Of a DNA stretch of 64,000 bases, positions 39,164 to 47,512 are shown in pieces. Positions within the stretch are counted from its first letter, which is position 1, and each line of letters begins with the position of its first letter. The position numbers and the translations under genes were made by a program. The DNA comes from Thiocystis violacea (lineage in GTDB: Bacteria > Pseudomonadota > Gammaproteobacteria > Chromatiales > Chromatiaceae). Below the pieces are notes generated by a model. It was not told where the DNA came from and made no database searches. It was given only the letters and a program-made list of their open reading frames with translations. The stretch is from assembly GCF_016583565.1 (NCBI RefSeq), contig NZ_NRRF01000016.1, positions 17,786-81,785 on the forward strand, in the 5' to 3' direction.

Positions 39164-40447
39164 TCAGCGATAGAAGAGATCGCGATACGCCGTGTAGAGC
39201 GCGATGGTGAGCACGGGCAGGACGACCAGCAAACCCAGCATGAGGGGAAGCATGCCCAGAACGACCAGGACCATGGCGATGAGGCCATAGACCAGGAAGG
39301 GCAGGATGTTCTTCAGGCAACCCATGAAGCTGAGCTTGAAGGCCTGCAGCACGGGCACGTCGTTCAGCGCCACGAGCGCCGGCGCAAAGAACATCGCCAT
39401 CGCCAGGGGGATGCCCAGGAGCATGGCGAACAGCACCGGCAGCAGGACGGAAGGCGCGGTTGCCATGGCCTCGAGGTCAGCCGGATTCATCGCCGCGCCG
39501 CTGGTCATCATGCCCGAAGTCCCGATCATGACGAAGAAGAGGCCGCCGATGACGAGCCCGATGAGCAGCGCGAACAGCAAATAGACGACGCCGACCAGGG
39601 CCAGTGGGCCGGGTTTCCGTGAGATTCCGGCGAAGAGCTGACTCACGGTGAAACCCTCGCCGCGATACTGGGCGTGCGCGCCCATGATGAGGCCGGCGGT
39701 GAACATCGGACCCAGGATGGTGGTCGCCAGGCTGCCGACGAAGGGCACGATGCTGAGCACGATGACGATGAGATAGAACAGCAGCAATGCGCCGACCCAA
39801 GTGCCCGGGGCTTGCTTGAACAGACCCCAGGCATCGACGATCCAGTTCCAGCCGCGACCCGCCCCGACCGAACGCGGGGGGTAGAGCGTATCATCACCCT
39901 CGCCGATCGGCGGCGGTGTCAGGTCGGCTTGCGGCGGGGCATAGGGATTCGCGGCGGCGCCCGCACCCTGACCTGAGGAGGACTTCCCGTGCGACTCCAG
40001 GTAGCGCTCCACCACCACGCCGCAGGCCTGGCATACGCCGGTCAGGTCGGAGACCTCCTTGGCACCGCACTTCGGACAGGTCGACCAGTCTCCGTCAGAC
40101 TCGCTACGCTCCTGCGCGCTGGGCTTGACGAGCTGCACACGCGGGTCTTGCTTGGAGACCTCGTTCGACTCTGGATAGGCTTTTAGCAAGGACTCGCCCT
40201 GAGGCGCCGCGGCATCCTGCGGCTCGATGCTGATCACCAGCCCGACCGCGGTCATCGCGCCCCGATAACGCTCGGCCTCTTCCGCGCTGAGATTCTGCTT
40301 CAACACACGACCCCCACCCTTGAGGACCAAGTCGCGCGCGGTCTCCTCCTTCATGCGAAATTTCTTGGCCAAGCGACGCACGACGTCGGACAGTTCCTGC
40401 CCCGGCATGAGGTTGCCTGAGAACAGGATTCGATACTGTGCATCCAT
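39164..40447 (-). CDS. Zinc-ribbon membrane protein (BPSS1780-like)
   Basis: 427 residues from ATG 40445-40447 (MDAQYRILFSGNLMPGQ). Three parts: an N-terminal 70-residue domain of the kind found before some bacterial membrane proteins (SDVVRRLAKKFRMKEETARDLVLKGGGRVLK); a zinc ribbon near residues 125-150 (CPKCGAKE...CQACG); a Pro/Gly linker with NPYAPPQADL; and from residue 190 about six helices with the BPSS1780-like WNWIVDAWGLFKQAPGTWVGALLLF start. Probably an inner-membrane protein; function unknown. Close to, and co-directional with, the SEC-C/TPR gene. Confidence 0.8.
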   Translation of the reverse strand: MDAQYRILFSGNLMPGQELSDVVRRLAKKFRMKEETARDLVLKGGGRVLKQNLSAEEAERYRGAMTAVGLVISIEPQDAAAPQGESLLKAYPESNEVSKQDPRVQLVKPSAQERSESDGDWSTCPKCGAKEVSDLTGVCQACGVVVERYLESHGKSSSGQGAGAAANPYAPPQADLTPPPIGEGDDTLYPPRSVGAGRGWNWIVDAWGLFKQAPGTWVGALLLFYLIVIVLSIVPFVGSLATTILGPMFTAGLIMGAHAQYRGEGFTVSQLFAGISRKPGPLALVGVVYLLFALLIGLVIGGLFFVMIGTSGMMTSGAAMNPADLEAMATAPSVLLPVLFAMLLGIPLAMAMFFAPALVALNDVPVLQAFKLSFMGCLKNILPFLVYGLIAMVLVVLGMLPLMLGLLVVLPVLTIALYTAYRDLFYR

Positions 40448-40479
40448 GAGGGTCTCCTCTGTGCGGTGGAGCGGTGTTA

Positions 40480-42468
40480 TCAAATGGCGCAGCGCTTCAG
40501 CCAAGCCAGGATCCCGGGCTCCGCGGCCCAGACGTCCAGCATGGCCTCGCGATACAGCCATGCCTGATCATCCCCGCCAGGCGTGATCCCGAGCGGGCTC
40601 AGACGCGGCTGCTTGATGCGCTTGCGTGTCAAATAATGCGGAATGCGCGGCAGTCGCCGAATCGCCGTCTTCAGCACGGAACGCGCGCGCTCCTGGCGCC
40701 CGAGCCGATAGAGCGCCAGCACCTCGCCGTAGGCCAAGTCCGCCAGCAGATCCTCCGGGAAACGCTGGGCCAGGGCCAATGCGCGCTCGTCTTCGCCGTC
40801 GCGCAGATAATGGTTCATCAATTCGGCGCGTGCCCCATGATTGTCCTGGGGGTTCAGGCGCAGAAGGGTTTCCAGCGTCTCGATGGCGCCACCCGGCTGC
40901 CCCTCCTGAACCTGGCACAGGTAGCGCCGGAAGAGCAGCCGCAATGCCGAGCGGTTGCCCTTCACCGACCAGGGGATGTAGCGCGGGTCGCCCAGCGGCA
41001 AGAGTGCGTCCATGACCGACCAGGCCCGATCCAGCAGCGGCCGGAGCAGGGCGTGGGAGATCCACGGCAGCGCGCTTTCCGGGTGCTCGTAGAGCGCGGT
41101 CGCCAGATCGTCGAGCACCTCCAGGCTGTCCGCGGCCTCCGGGTGACCGAGGAGATAGTCGACCCAGGCCGTATCGGCCCAGACATCGGCACCGTCCAGG
41201 AGCGTCAGATGGGTCGAGACGGGCTTGTCCGACGGATACAGCGCCCGCCAGAAAGACTCTAATTGACGCACGCGGGCCGGCGCACGCAGCTCGACCGGAA
41301 GCCCCCGCGCAACCGCCGCGCCCATTGAGGGTGCATCCACCGGGTCGACCCGCGCCCCGAATCCGCTCCGACGCCGGGGGAGGTCGTCCGCGGTATCGAA
41401 GAGATCGAGCTGGTCGGCCCGACGCGGCGCGGCACGCGGCGGCTTGACGACGGCCAAAGCGTAGCTGGGCAAGGGCCTGGCGGCGATGACGGACATCCAG
41501 TCGTTGAGATCCACCAGCACCGGATCCAACGCATCCGCATGGCTGCTGACCATCGCCTCCTGAGGATCCGTGACGGCACGCTCCAGGAAGTCCATGAAGC
41601 CCTCGTCCCCGTAGCCGAGCCGGCGCAGCTTGTGCAGCCAGAAGCGCGCGCGCTCCCGCGCCAGCCAGTCCTTGTGCTGCGCGGCCAGCAGGGTGATCTC
41701 CAACAGCGCCGTGCTCGGATTGTCCGGGTTGCTGCGCAGCGCCGCGGTGAAGGCGGTCTCGGCCCGAGCATAATCGCCTTCATCGATGTGAATGGTGCTG
41801 CGACGCTGCCAGGCGGCGGCCTGCATGGCGCGGCCGCCCTCGTTGCACACCCGATCGAGGAACACGAGCTTCTTGCGCCAATGATCGAGCCGATCATAGG
41901 CATCGCAGAGGATATCGAGCGCCGGCTCGTAGCGTGCATCCAGCTCATCGAGGGAGCCGGCGAAGAGCGGCTCCAGCAGCGTGACGACCCGACCCGGTCG
42001 ATCCTCGTCCAGCCAGCGATCCGCGATCTTGGCGAGCAGCGGACCGGGAATGGCATTCAAGGCCAGCGCCTCGCGCAGCGCGCGCTCGGGCAGCTCGTCG
42101 AGGAGAACCTCCCAGATCAGCTCGCTGGAGAGTTCCGGCATGTCGTCGACGTTGCCGCAGCAACTGGAATAGGGGAGACCCGAGCCGCAGGAGCAGAGCG
42201 ACTCCGGGGGAGGCGTCTCCATGGGGATGGGCTGAAAACCGTTGATCGGTTGCGGCGTCGCATTCCAGATCACGGTTGCGAGCAGCGCGGCCAAACGCTG
42301 GATCTCGAACGAATCCAGGTGCGCATCCGCCAGACCGAGAATCTCCGGAATGCGTGTGCGCGCCCAACGCAGGAAGGCGACCTGATCAGGCCGCGTCAGG
42401 ATCTGGCGGACAGCCTGCACGATGACCTGCTCGAAATGCTCGGCGTCGGCCGTCTCTTGGTGGAACAT
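40480..42468 (-). CDS. SEC-C motif TPR-like protein
   Basis: 662 residues. Near residue 95 is a SEC-C zinc motif (LCSCGSGLPYSSCCG), the small metal-binding unit found at the SecA C-terminus and in many stand-alone proteins. The remainder is helical with TPR-like stretches (YARAETAFTAALRSNPDNPSTALLEIT; AIETLETLLRLNPQDNHGARAELMNHYL). A low-complexity, Arg/Pro-rich linker lies between (residues about 345-390). No catalytic motif is recognised. It is 32 bp upstream of the zinc-ribbon membrane gene on the same strand, so the two may act together. Confidence 0.8.
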   Translation of the reverse strand: MFHQETADAEHFEQVIVQAVRQILTRPDQVAFLRWARTRIPEILGLADAHLDSFEIQRLAALLATVIWNATPQPINGFQPIPMETPPPESLCSCGSGLPYSSCCGNVDDMPELSSELIWEVLLDELPERALREALALNAIPGPLLAKIADRWLDEDRPGRVVTLLEPLFAGSLDELDARYEPALDILCDAYDRLDHWRKKLVFLDRVCNEGGRAMQAAAWQRRSTIHIDEGDYARAETAFTAALRSNPDNPSTALLEITLLAAQHKDWLARERARFWLHKLRRLGYGDEGFMDFLERAVTDPQEAMVSSHADALDPVLVDLNDWMSVIAARPLPSYALAVVKPPRAAPRRADQLDLFDTADDLPRRRSGFGARVDPVDAPSMGAAVARGLPVELRAPARVRQLESFWRALYPSDKPVSTHLTLLDGADVWADTAWVDYLLGHPEAADSLEVLDDLATALYEHPESALPWISHALLRPLLDRAWSVMDALLPLGDPRYIPWSVKGNRSALRLLFRRYLCQVQEGQPGGAIETLETLLRLNPQDNHGARAELMNHYLRDGEDERALALAQRFPEDLLADLAYGEVLALYRLGRQERARSVLKTAIRRLPRIPHYLTRKRIKQPRLSPLGITPGGDDQAWLYREAMLDVWAAEPGILAWLKRCAI

Positions 42469-42798
42469 GTCAGGTTCCTCCGCTGGGGTGAGGCTGCCGA
42501 GCGTGCCGGCGACCTCCGCTTGTCAGGATCGACATACTTGCGTTGCTACGCGGCCTAGAACCATCGCCGAGACTCTGATGTGCGGCGAAACTGTGCAAGC
42601 CAACCATCAGGGACACGCATAACCTTTAAGGAACACGCACAACCCTCTAGTCGGCCAACCTGCATTGTACCCCGCGACTTCGGCTTTGTGTCGATCAGCG
42701 ATGCGACCTCCTTCGCGAAATCCACCACCGCGGACCAGCCATTCCGACGGATGCGCGCTTCGAGCACGCACCCGAGCGGAACTTGATACAGTTCCCGG
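42469..42798. other. Divergent intergenic region upstream of the antiporter
   Basis: 330 bases between the SEC-C gene (minus) and the antiporter gene (plus). It is somewhat AT-richer in 42590-42700. A 112-codon minus-strand frame crosses it and the antiporter start, but lacks support. Likely promoters for both neighbours. Confidence 0.5.
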
Positions 42799-44496
42799 AT
42801 GGAATTACAGAGTTTCGTCTTCTCCGCCATCGTGCTGCTGACAGCGGCGGCGCTCTCCGTCGCCCTCTTCAAGCACCTCGGGCTGGGATCCATCCTGGGT
42901 CTGCTGGTCGCGGGGATCGTGGTGGGTCCGCACTCACCCGGTCCCTATGTGACCGCGCACGTCGACGACGTGCGCAGCTTCACCGAGCTGGGCGTGGTCC
43001 TGCTGCTCTTCATGATCGGGCTGGAGATGCAGCCCAAGCGCCTGTGGGCGCTCAGGCGCGAGGTCTTTGGCCTGGGCATGGTGCAGATCCTGCTTTGCGG
43101 CATCGGCATCGCGGCCTATATCTCCTTCTACGAGGCGTCCTGGGAGGCCGCGCTCATCATCGGCCTGACCATGGCGCTGTCCTCGACCGCACTGGTGATG
43201 CAACTGCTGCATGAGCGCGGGGATCTCGCCACCCGCCACGGCACCTGCGCCTTCGCCATCCTGCTGATGCAAGACCTGGCGGTGGTGCCCATGCTGGCGA
43301 TCGTCCCCTTGCTGTCCGATCTGCGATCCGCATCGCCCGAGCTGCCCTTGGGAGAGCAAGCGCTCACCTTGATCGGCATGTTCGCGCTGGTGATCGTCTT
43401 CGGCCGCTACGTGGTCCCCTTCGCGCTGGAGCGCCTGCTGCGGCAGAGCAACCGCGAGGCCTTCGCCCTGGTGGTGATGCTGGCGGTCTTCCTCTCCGCC
43501 TGGGCCATGCACAAGGCCGGGCTCTCGATGGCGCTGGGGGCCTTCATGATGGGCATGCTGCTGTCCACCTCGCGCTTCAGCTTCCAGATCCAGGCCCACA
43601 TCGAGCCCTTCAAAGGACTGCTGATGAGCCTCTTCTTCGTCGCCGTCGGCATGTCGATCGACCTGCCGGCGATCGCCGCCCAGCCCCTGCTGCTCGCCCA
43701 GCATGTGATCGTCATCGTCACCATCAAGCTCGTGGTGCTCTTCCTGATCGCGCTGCTGTTCGGACTGCCGCGCGGGGTGGCGACGCGGGTTGCCTTCCTG
43801 CTCGCGCAGAACGGCGAATTCGGTTTCGTGCTCTTCGGCTTCGCCAAGGCCATGGGCGTGATCGGCGAGTCGACCTTCGTGATCGCCGTCAGCGTGATCT
43901 CGGTCAGCATGCTGCTCACGCCCATCCTGGTGCGCATCGGTGACGATCTGGCGCGACGCGCCGAGCGGCGCAAGACGGCGCCACAGTGCTTCGACCACGA
44001 GGCGACGGGCGTCCAGCCCAAGGGGCGCGTGGTGGTCGCCGGCTACGGGCGCGTCGGCCATACCATCGCGACCCTGCTGGAGGTGAACCAGATCCCCTTC
44101 ATCGCCTTCGACACCAACCCGACCAATGTCGAGCGTGGCGTGCGCGACGGACGCGCCGTCTACTACGGCGACATCGGCGACATGGAGCTGCTCGCGGCCG
44201 CCCATATCGACAACGCCTCGCTGGTCGTCCTGACCATCGACCATGGCCCCACGGCGCTGCGGGCGGTCTCGCACATCCGCAACGCCTATCCACAGATCCC
44301 GGTGATTGCCCGCGCGCGTGATCTGGAGGCGTGCGGGAGCCTGCTGCGGGCCGGCGCGACACGCGCCTATCCGGAGGCGATCGAGAGCAGCCTCCGGCTG
44401 GGCGCCGAGGCGTTGGAAATGCTCGGGGTCGCCACCGAGGACGTGGATTCGCTGCTGCAGGGCGTGCGCAGCCAGAATTATGCGCCGGTGGAATGA
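42799..44496 (+). CDS. CPA2-family monovalent cation:proton antiporter (Kef-type)
   Basis: 565 residues from ATG 42799. The membrane half has the CPA2 pattern with about 12 helices (GLGSILGLLVAGIVVGPH; LGVVLLLFMIGLEMQPKRLW; LSSTALVMQLLHERGDL; AILLMQDLAVVPMLA). After residue 400 there is an RCK/TrkA-N NAD-binding domain (GRVVVAGYGRVGHTIATLLE). These proteins exchange K+ or Na+ for H+ and are gated by nucleotides or glutathione adducts in KefB/C. No KefF/KefG-type ancillary gene is adjacent, so the exact regulator is unknown. Single gene. Confidence 0.9.
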   Translation: MELQSFVFSAIVLLTAAALSVALFKHLGLGSILGLLVAGIVVGPHSPGPYVTAHVDDVRSFTELGVVLLLFMIGLEMQPKRLWALRREVFGLGMVQILLCGIGIAAYISFYEASWEAALIIGLTMALSSTALVMQLLHERGDLATRHGTCAFAILLMQDLAVVPMLAIVPLLSDLRSASPELPLGEQALTLIGMFALVIVFGRYVVPFALERLLRQSNREAFALVVMLAVFLSAWAMHKAGLSMALGAFMMGMLLSTSRFSFQIQAHIEPFKGLLMSLFFVAVGMSIDLPAIAAQPLLLAQHVIVIVTIKLVVLFLIALLFGLPRGVATRVAFLLAQNGEFGFVLFGFAKAMGVIGESTFVIAVSVISVSMLLTPILVRIGDDLARRAERRKTAPQCFDHEATGVQPKGRVVVAGYGRVGHTIATLLEVNQIPFIAFDTNPTNVERGVRDGRAVYYGDIGDMELLAAAHIDNASLVVLTIDHGPTALRAVSHIRNAYPQIPVIARARDLEACGSLLRAGATRAYPEAIESSLRLGAEALEMLGVATEDVDSLLQGVRSQNYAPVE

Positions 44497-44554
44497 ACGG
44501 CGAGGCGGCCCGTCACTGGCATATCCGCGTCGCTCACCGTCTTTCGGCGCCCTC

Positions 44555-44578
44555 GTCGCGGCGGGGCGCCGCTCCCAC
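44555..44578. repeat. Dispersed palindromic repeat, GTGGGAGCG family, single arm
   Basis: The 24 bases beginning GTCGCGGCGGGGCGCCGCTC match the right arm of the elements at 21216-21285 and 60855-60918 with at most one or two differences. Only one arm is present. It lies 60 bases after the antiporter stop. Confidence 0.75.
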
Positions 44579-44652
44579 GCCCCGTCGCGCAAGCACCGCC
44601 CCGCAGGTTGCCCTGACCATCCAAACTCAGTAGGCTTTTTCGCCGCTGGATA

Positions 44653-44727
44653 CAAACGACCGCTTCACAAGCGACTGCTTCATAAGCGACTGTTTCACAA
44701 GCAACTAATTCACAAACGACTGATTCG
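44653..44727. repeat. Tandem array of five 15-bp units upstream of the isoaspartyl methyltransferase-like gene
   Basis: Five contiguous units of the form CAAGCGACTGCTTCA (44653, 44668, 44683, 44698, 44713), each 11-14 identical to the consensus. The last unit ends 14 bases before the start codon at 44742, so the array covers the leader and probably the promoter spacer. The unit length is a multiple of three, but no coding frame through it is supported. Confidence 0.9.
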
Positions 44728-44741
44728 AGGACACTTCGACG

Positions 44742-45422
44742 ATGGAAAACCCGACGACGGAAAGCAGCAGCGAGCTTGCTCGGTTCAATATGATTCAGCA
44801 GCAAGTCCGGCCATGGGGCGTCCTGGACGACCGCGCGCTGGACGTCATGGCCGAGATCCAGCGCGAGTCCTTCGTCCCAGATGCCTATCGTGCCCTGGCC
44901 TATGCCGACATCGACATCCCCATCGGCGAGGACAGCTGCATGCTCCACCCCAAGCTCGTCGGCCACCTGCTGCAGGCACTGCAGGTGCATCCCGGCGACA
45001 AGGCACTCGAGATCGGCACGGGCACGGGTTATGTCTCGACCTGTCTCAGTCGCCTGGGCGCGCGCGTGACCAGCATCGAGATCGACCCGACCCTGGCGAG
45101 CGCCGCGCGTGAGCGGCTGGCCGCGCTCAAGGTGAAAAACGTCGATATCCGGGAAGCCGACGGCCTCGCCATGCCCATGCCGGGCGCCCCCTATGATGCC
45201 ATCGCCGTCACCGGCTCCATGCCGACGGAGGCGGCCCTGCCCATGCTGCAGGCACAACTCGCGATCGGCGGCCGGCTGTTCTGCGTCTTGGGCGAAGCGC
45301 CTGTCATGACATGCCTGCGCATCCGCCGCATGAGCAAGGACGACTTCCGTCGCGAGGCCCTCTTCGAGACCTTCGTGCCGCCCCTCAAGAACGTCGCGGA
45401 GCCAGCCGGCTTCGAGTTCTGA
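44742..45422 (+). CDS. Protein-L-isoaspartate O-methyltransferase family protein
   Basis: 226 residues from ATG 44742 with GAGG upstream inside the last tandem unit. Class I SAM-dependent methyltransferase: N-terminal helices (FNMIQQQVRPWGVLDDRALDVMAEIQRESFVP), the substrate loop DIPIGEDSCMLHP, then motif I ALEIGTGTGYVSTCLSRLGARVTSIEID near residue 90. Members repair isoaspartyl residues; this subgroup, with MIQQQVRPW, is the one often placed next to tolC in Proteobacteria, although no tolC follows here. Activity on isoaspartate is therefore probable but not assured. Confidence 0.85.
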   Translation: MENPTTESSSELARFNMIQQQVRPWGVLDDRALDVMAEIQRESFVPDAYRALAYADIDIPIGEDSCMLHPKLVGHLLQALQVHPGDKALEIGTGTGYVSTCLSRLGARVTSIEIDPTLASAARERLAALKVKNVDIREADGLAMPMPGAPYDAIAVTGSMPTEAALPMLQAQLAIGGRLFCVLGEAPVMTCLRIRRMSKDDFRREALFETFVPPLKNVAEPAGFEF

Positions 45423-45599
45423 CGCCGCCGCCCGCCATTCAAGCCGCGGCAGGCAGCTGCAAAGGGGCGCGAGACGCCACATCGGCCGCCGACTATGCGT
45501 TTTGCCAATCCTTGATTTTGATAAGGCTAATAGCGCACACTCGCTCGGCTCCCGTATCGGCGGAAGCATTGACGTATAACGATTTCGGAGGACAGGCCA

Positions 45600-46178
45600 A
45601 TGAGTGTCCAACAGGCCCACATGCCACTGTGCCAACGCAGCGCGTCGCAGCTTCTCATCATCGACGCCCAGGAACGCCTCGCCGCGGCCATGCCGCCGGA
45701 CGAGCTCGAGGTCGTGGTCGACAACATCAACCGCCTGCTCACCGCCGCCAAGGTGATGGGCATTCCGGTGATCGCGACCCAGCACAACTCCAAAGGGCTC
45801 GGCCCCATCATCGAGAACATCCGCGGCAATATTCCGGATGTCCACGAGCCGACCGAGAAGACCGCCTTCTCCTGCTGCACCGCGCCCGGCTTCGAACGCA
45901 ACATCTCCCTGCACCCCGACCGCCGTCAGCTCGTCGTGGTCGGCATGGAGGCGCACATCTGCATCGCCCAGACCGTCTCCGGCCTGCAACGCTGGGGTTA
46001 TCAGGTCTTCGTGCCGGCCGACGGCATCATCTCGCGCAAGCCCGCCTTGAAGCAGAACGTGCTCGACCGCATGCGCGCCAGCGGCATTCAGGTCGTCTGC
46101 ACCGAATCCGTCGGCTTCGAGTGGATCGGCGACTCCACCGACGCCCAGTTCCGCGCCGTCTGGTCACTCTTCAAGTAG
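45600..46178 (+). CDS. Isochorismatase-family cysteine hydrolase
   Basis: 192 residues from ATG 45600 with GGAGGA upstream. The triad of the family is in place: Asp22 (LLIIDAQERL), Lys87 (EPTEKTAFSC) and Cys121 (VVVGMEAHICIAQT), including the cis-peptide stretch before the Cys. Such enzymes hydrolyse amides or vinyl ethers (nicotinamidase, isochorismatase, N-carbamoyl substrates); substrate cannot be assigned from sequence. It lies 177 bp after the methyltransferase gene, with an AT-richer gap that may hold its own promoter. Convergent with waaA; they overlap by 8 bp. Confidence 0.9.
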   Translation: MSVQQAHMPLCQRSASQLLIIDAQERLAAAMPPDELEVVVDNINRLLTAAKVMGIPVIATQHNSKGLGPIIENIRGNIPDVHEPTEKTAFSCCTAPGFERNISLHPDRRQLVVVGMEAHICIAQTVSGLQRWGYQVFVPADGIISRKPALKQNVLDRMRASGIQVVCTESVGFEWIGDSTDAQFRAVWSLFK

Positions 46179-47460
46179 TCGCGCGCCCGTCTCCCACGCG
46201 CCCCAAAGAGTCGTCGATCACCCCGACCAAACGCTCCAGCGCGCCGCGATTGCGCTCGACCAGAGCACGGCCTTGCTCGCCCACCTGGGCGCGCAAGGCC
46301 GCATCGCCCAGCCATGCCTGCATGACCTCCGCCAGCTCATCGGCGTTCGCCACGCGCCGCGCCGCACCCTGCTCCACGAGCATCTCGGTGATGGCCGCGA
46401 AGTTGAAGGTATGAGGCCCCACCGCGGCAGGCACGCCAGCCGCCGCGGCCTCCAGCAGATTGTGCCCACCCGTCGGCACCAGACTGCCGCCGATGAAGGC
46501 GGCATCCCCGGCCGCGAGAAAGGCCGGCAGCTCGCCCATGGTGTCGCCGAGTAGAACCCTGGTCCGCGCCTCACAGGGATCACGGCGGCTGCGCCGGGCG
46601 AGCGAGAAGCCATGCCGGGACACCAGCCCCGCGACGCGCTCGAAACGCTCCGGGTGCCGCGGCACCAAGACCAGCAATGCGTTCGGCAGATGTTCCAGCA
46701 CCCGCCGATGGGCCTGGAGCACCGGGCCTTCCTCGCCCTCATGGGTACTCGCGGCCACCCAGACCGGACGCTCGACACCCCAGCCGCGCCGCAGGCTCTC
46801 GGCGCTTTCGCGCTGACTGGCGGGCTGGCGCAGATCGAACTTGATGCTCCCGGTTACCCGCACCCGTTGCGGATCCGCGCCCAGCGCCAGGAACCGCTCG
46901 GCGTCGGCCGGCGACTGCGCCGCGATCCCGCTGAAGCACCGCAGCGTCTGCCGGGTCAGATCGGCCAGGCGCGCATAGCCGCGCGCGGAGCGCGCGGATA
47001 GCCGCGCATTGGCGAGGACGACCGCAAGCCCGCGCCGCGCGCAGGCGGCCAGGATATTGGGCCAGATCTCGGTCTCCATCACGACCACCAGCGACGGGCG
47101 CACCTGATCGAGAAACCGCGCGACGATGCCGGGCAGGTCATAGGGGGTGTAGCGATGCGCGACCTGGTCGCCGAAGAGGTCACGCAGACGCGCCGCGCCA
47201 GTCGGCGTCGTCGTCGTCACCAGAATCGCGGTCTCGGGATCGCGATGGCGCAGGCGCCGAATCAGCAGCTCCGCCGCCTGCACCTCGCCGACCGAGACGG
47301 CATGGATCCAGACCTCCGCCCTCGGGGCCGGCCGACCGAGCGCCAGGCGCTCCCCGATGCGGCGTCGGTACGCGGGCGCCTTGATGCCGCGGACATAGAG
47401 TCTCGCCAAGGCGAGCGGCAACGCCAGACGCAGGAGCGTGGAATAGAGACGGAGGGACAT
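46171..47460 (-). CDS. waaA: 3-deoxy-D-manno-octulosonic acid (Kdo) transferase
   Basis: 429 residues from ATG 47458-47460 (MSLRLYSTLLRLALPLALARLYVRG). Starts at 47475 and 47490 are in frame and each falls in a repeat unit. N-terminal membrane helix, then the KdtA/WaaA signature IKAPAYRRRIGERL, WIHAVSVGEVQAAELLIRRL, TTTTPTGAARL and ETEIWPNILAACARRG. The C-terminal part has GSLVPTGGHNLLEAAAAGVPAAVGPHTFNF. It adds Kdo to lipid A precursor at the inner membrane face. It follows hldE, so the pair forms an LPS-core gene set. Confidence 0.95.
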   Translation of the reverse strand: MSLRLYSTLLRLALPLALARLYVRGIKAPAYRRRIGERLALGRPAPRAEVWIHAVSVGEVQAAELLIRRLRHRDPETAILVTTTTPTGAARLRDLFGDQVAHRYTPYDLPGIVARFLDQVRPSLVVVMETEIWPNILAACARRGLAVVLANARLSARSARGYARLADLTRQTLRCFSGIAAQSPADAERFLALGADPQRVRVTGSIKFDLRQPASQRESAESLRRGWGVERPVWVAASTHEGEEGPVLQAHRRVLEHLPNALLVLVPRHPERFERVAGLVSRHGFSLARRSRRDPCEARTRVLLGDTMGELPAFLAAGDAAFIGGSLVPTGGHNLLEAAAAGVPAAVGPHTFNFAAITEMLVEQGAARRVANADELAEVMQAWLGDAALRAQVGEQGRALVERNRGALERLVGVIDDSLGRVGDGRATT

Positions 47461-47502
47461 CTGAACCTGGGGCATCTGAACGTGGGTCATCTGAACGCTG
47501 AG
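47458..47502. repeat. Three 15-bp tandem units carrying three in-frame ATG codons of waaA
   Basis: CATCTGAACCTGGGG (47458), CATCTGAACGTGGGT (47473) and CATCTGAACGCTGAG (47488). On the minus strand each unit ends in an ATG in the waaA frame (starts at 47460, 47475, 47490). It lies between the hldE stop (47513) and the waaA domain. Confidence 0.9.
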
Positions 47503-47512
47503 CGGGCCAAGC

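Noticed and set aside
42555..42893. 112-codon minus-strand frame upstream of the antiporter
   Set aside because: It overlaps the antiporter N-terminus, has no ribosome site and no recognisable domain. It could be re-opened if conserved in relatives.
44653..44727. Possible CRISPR array
   Set aside because: The units are contiguous 15-mers without spacers, and no cas gene is near.
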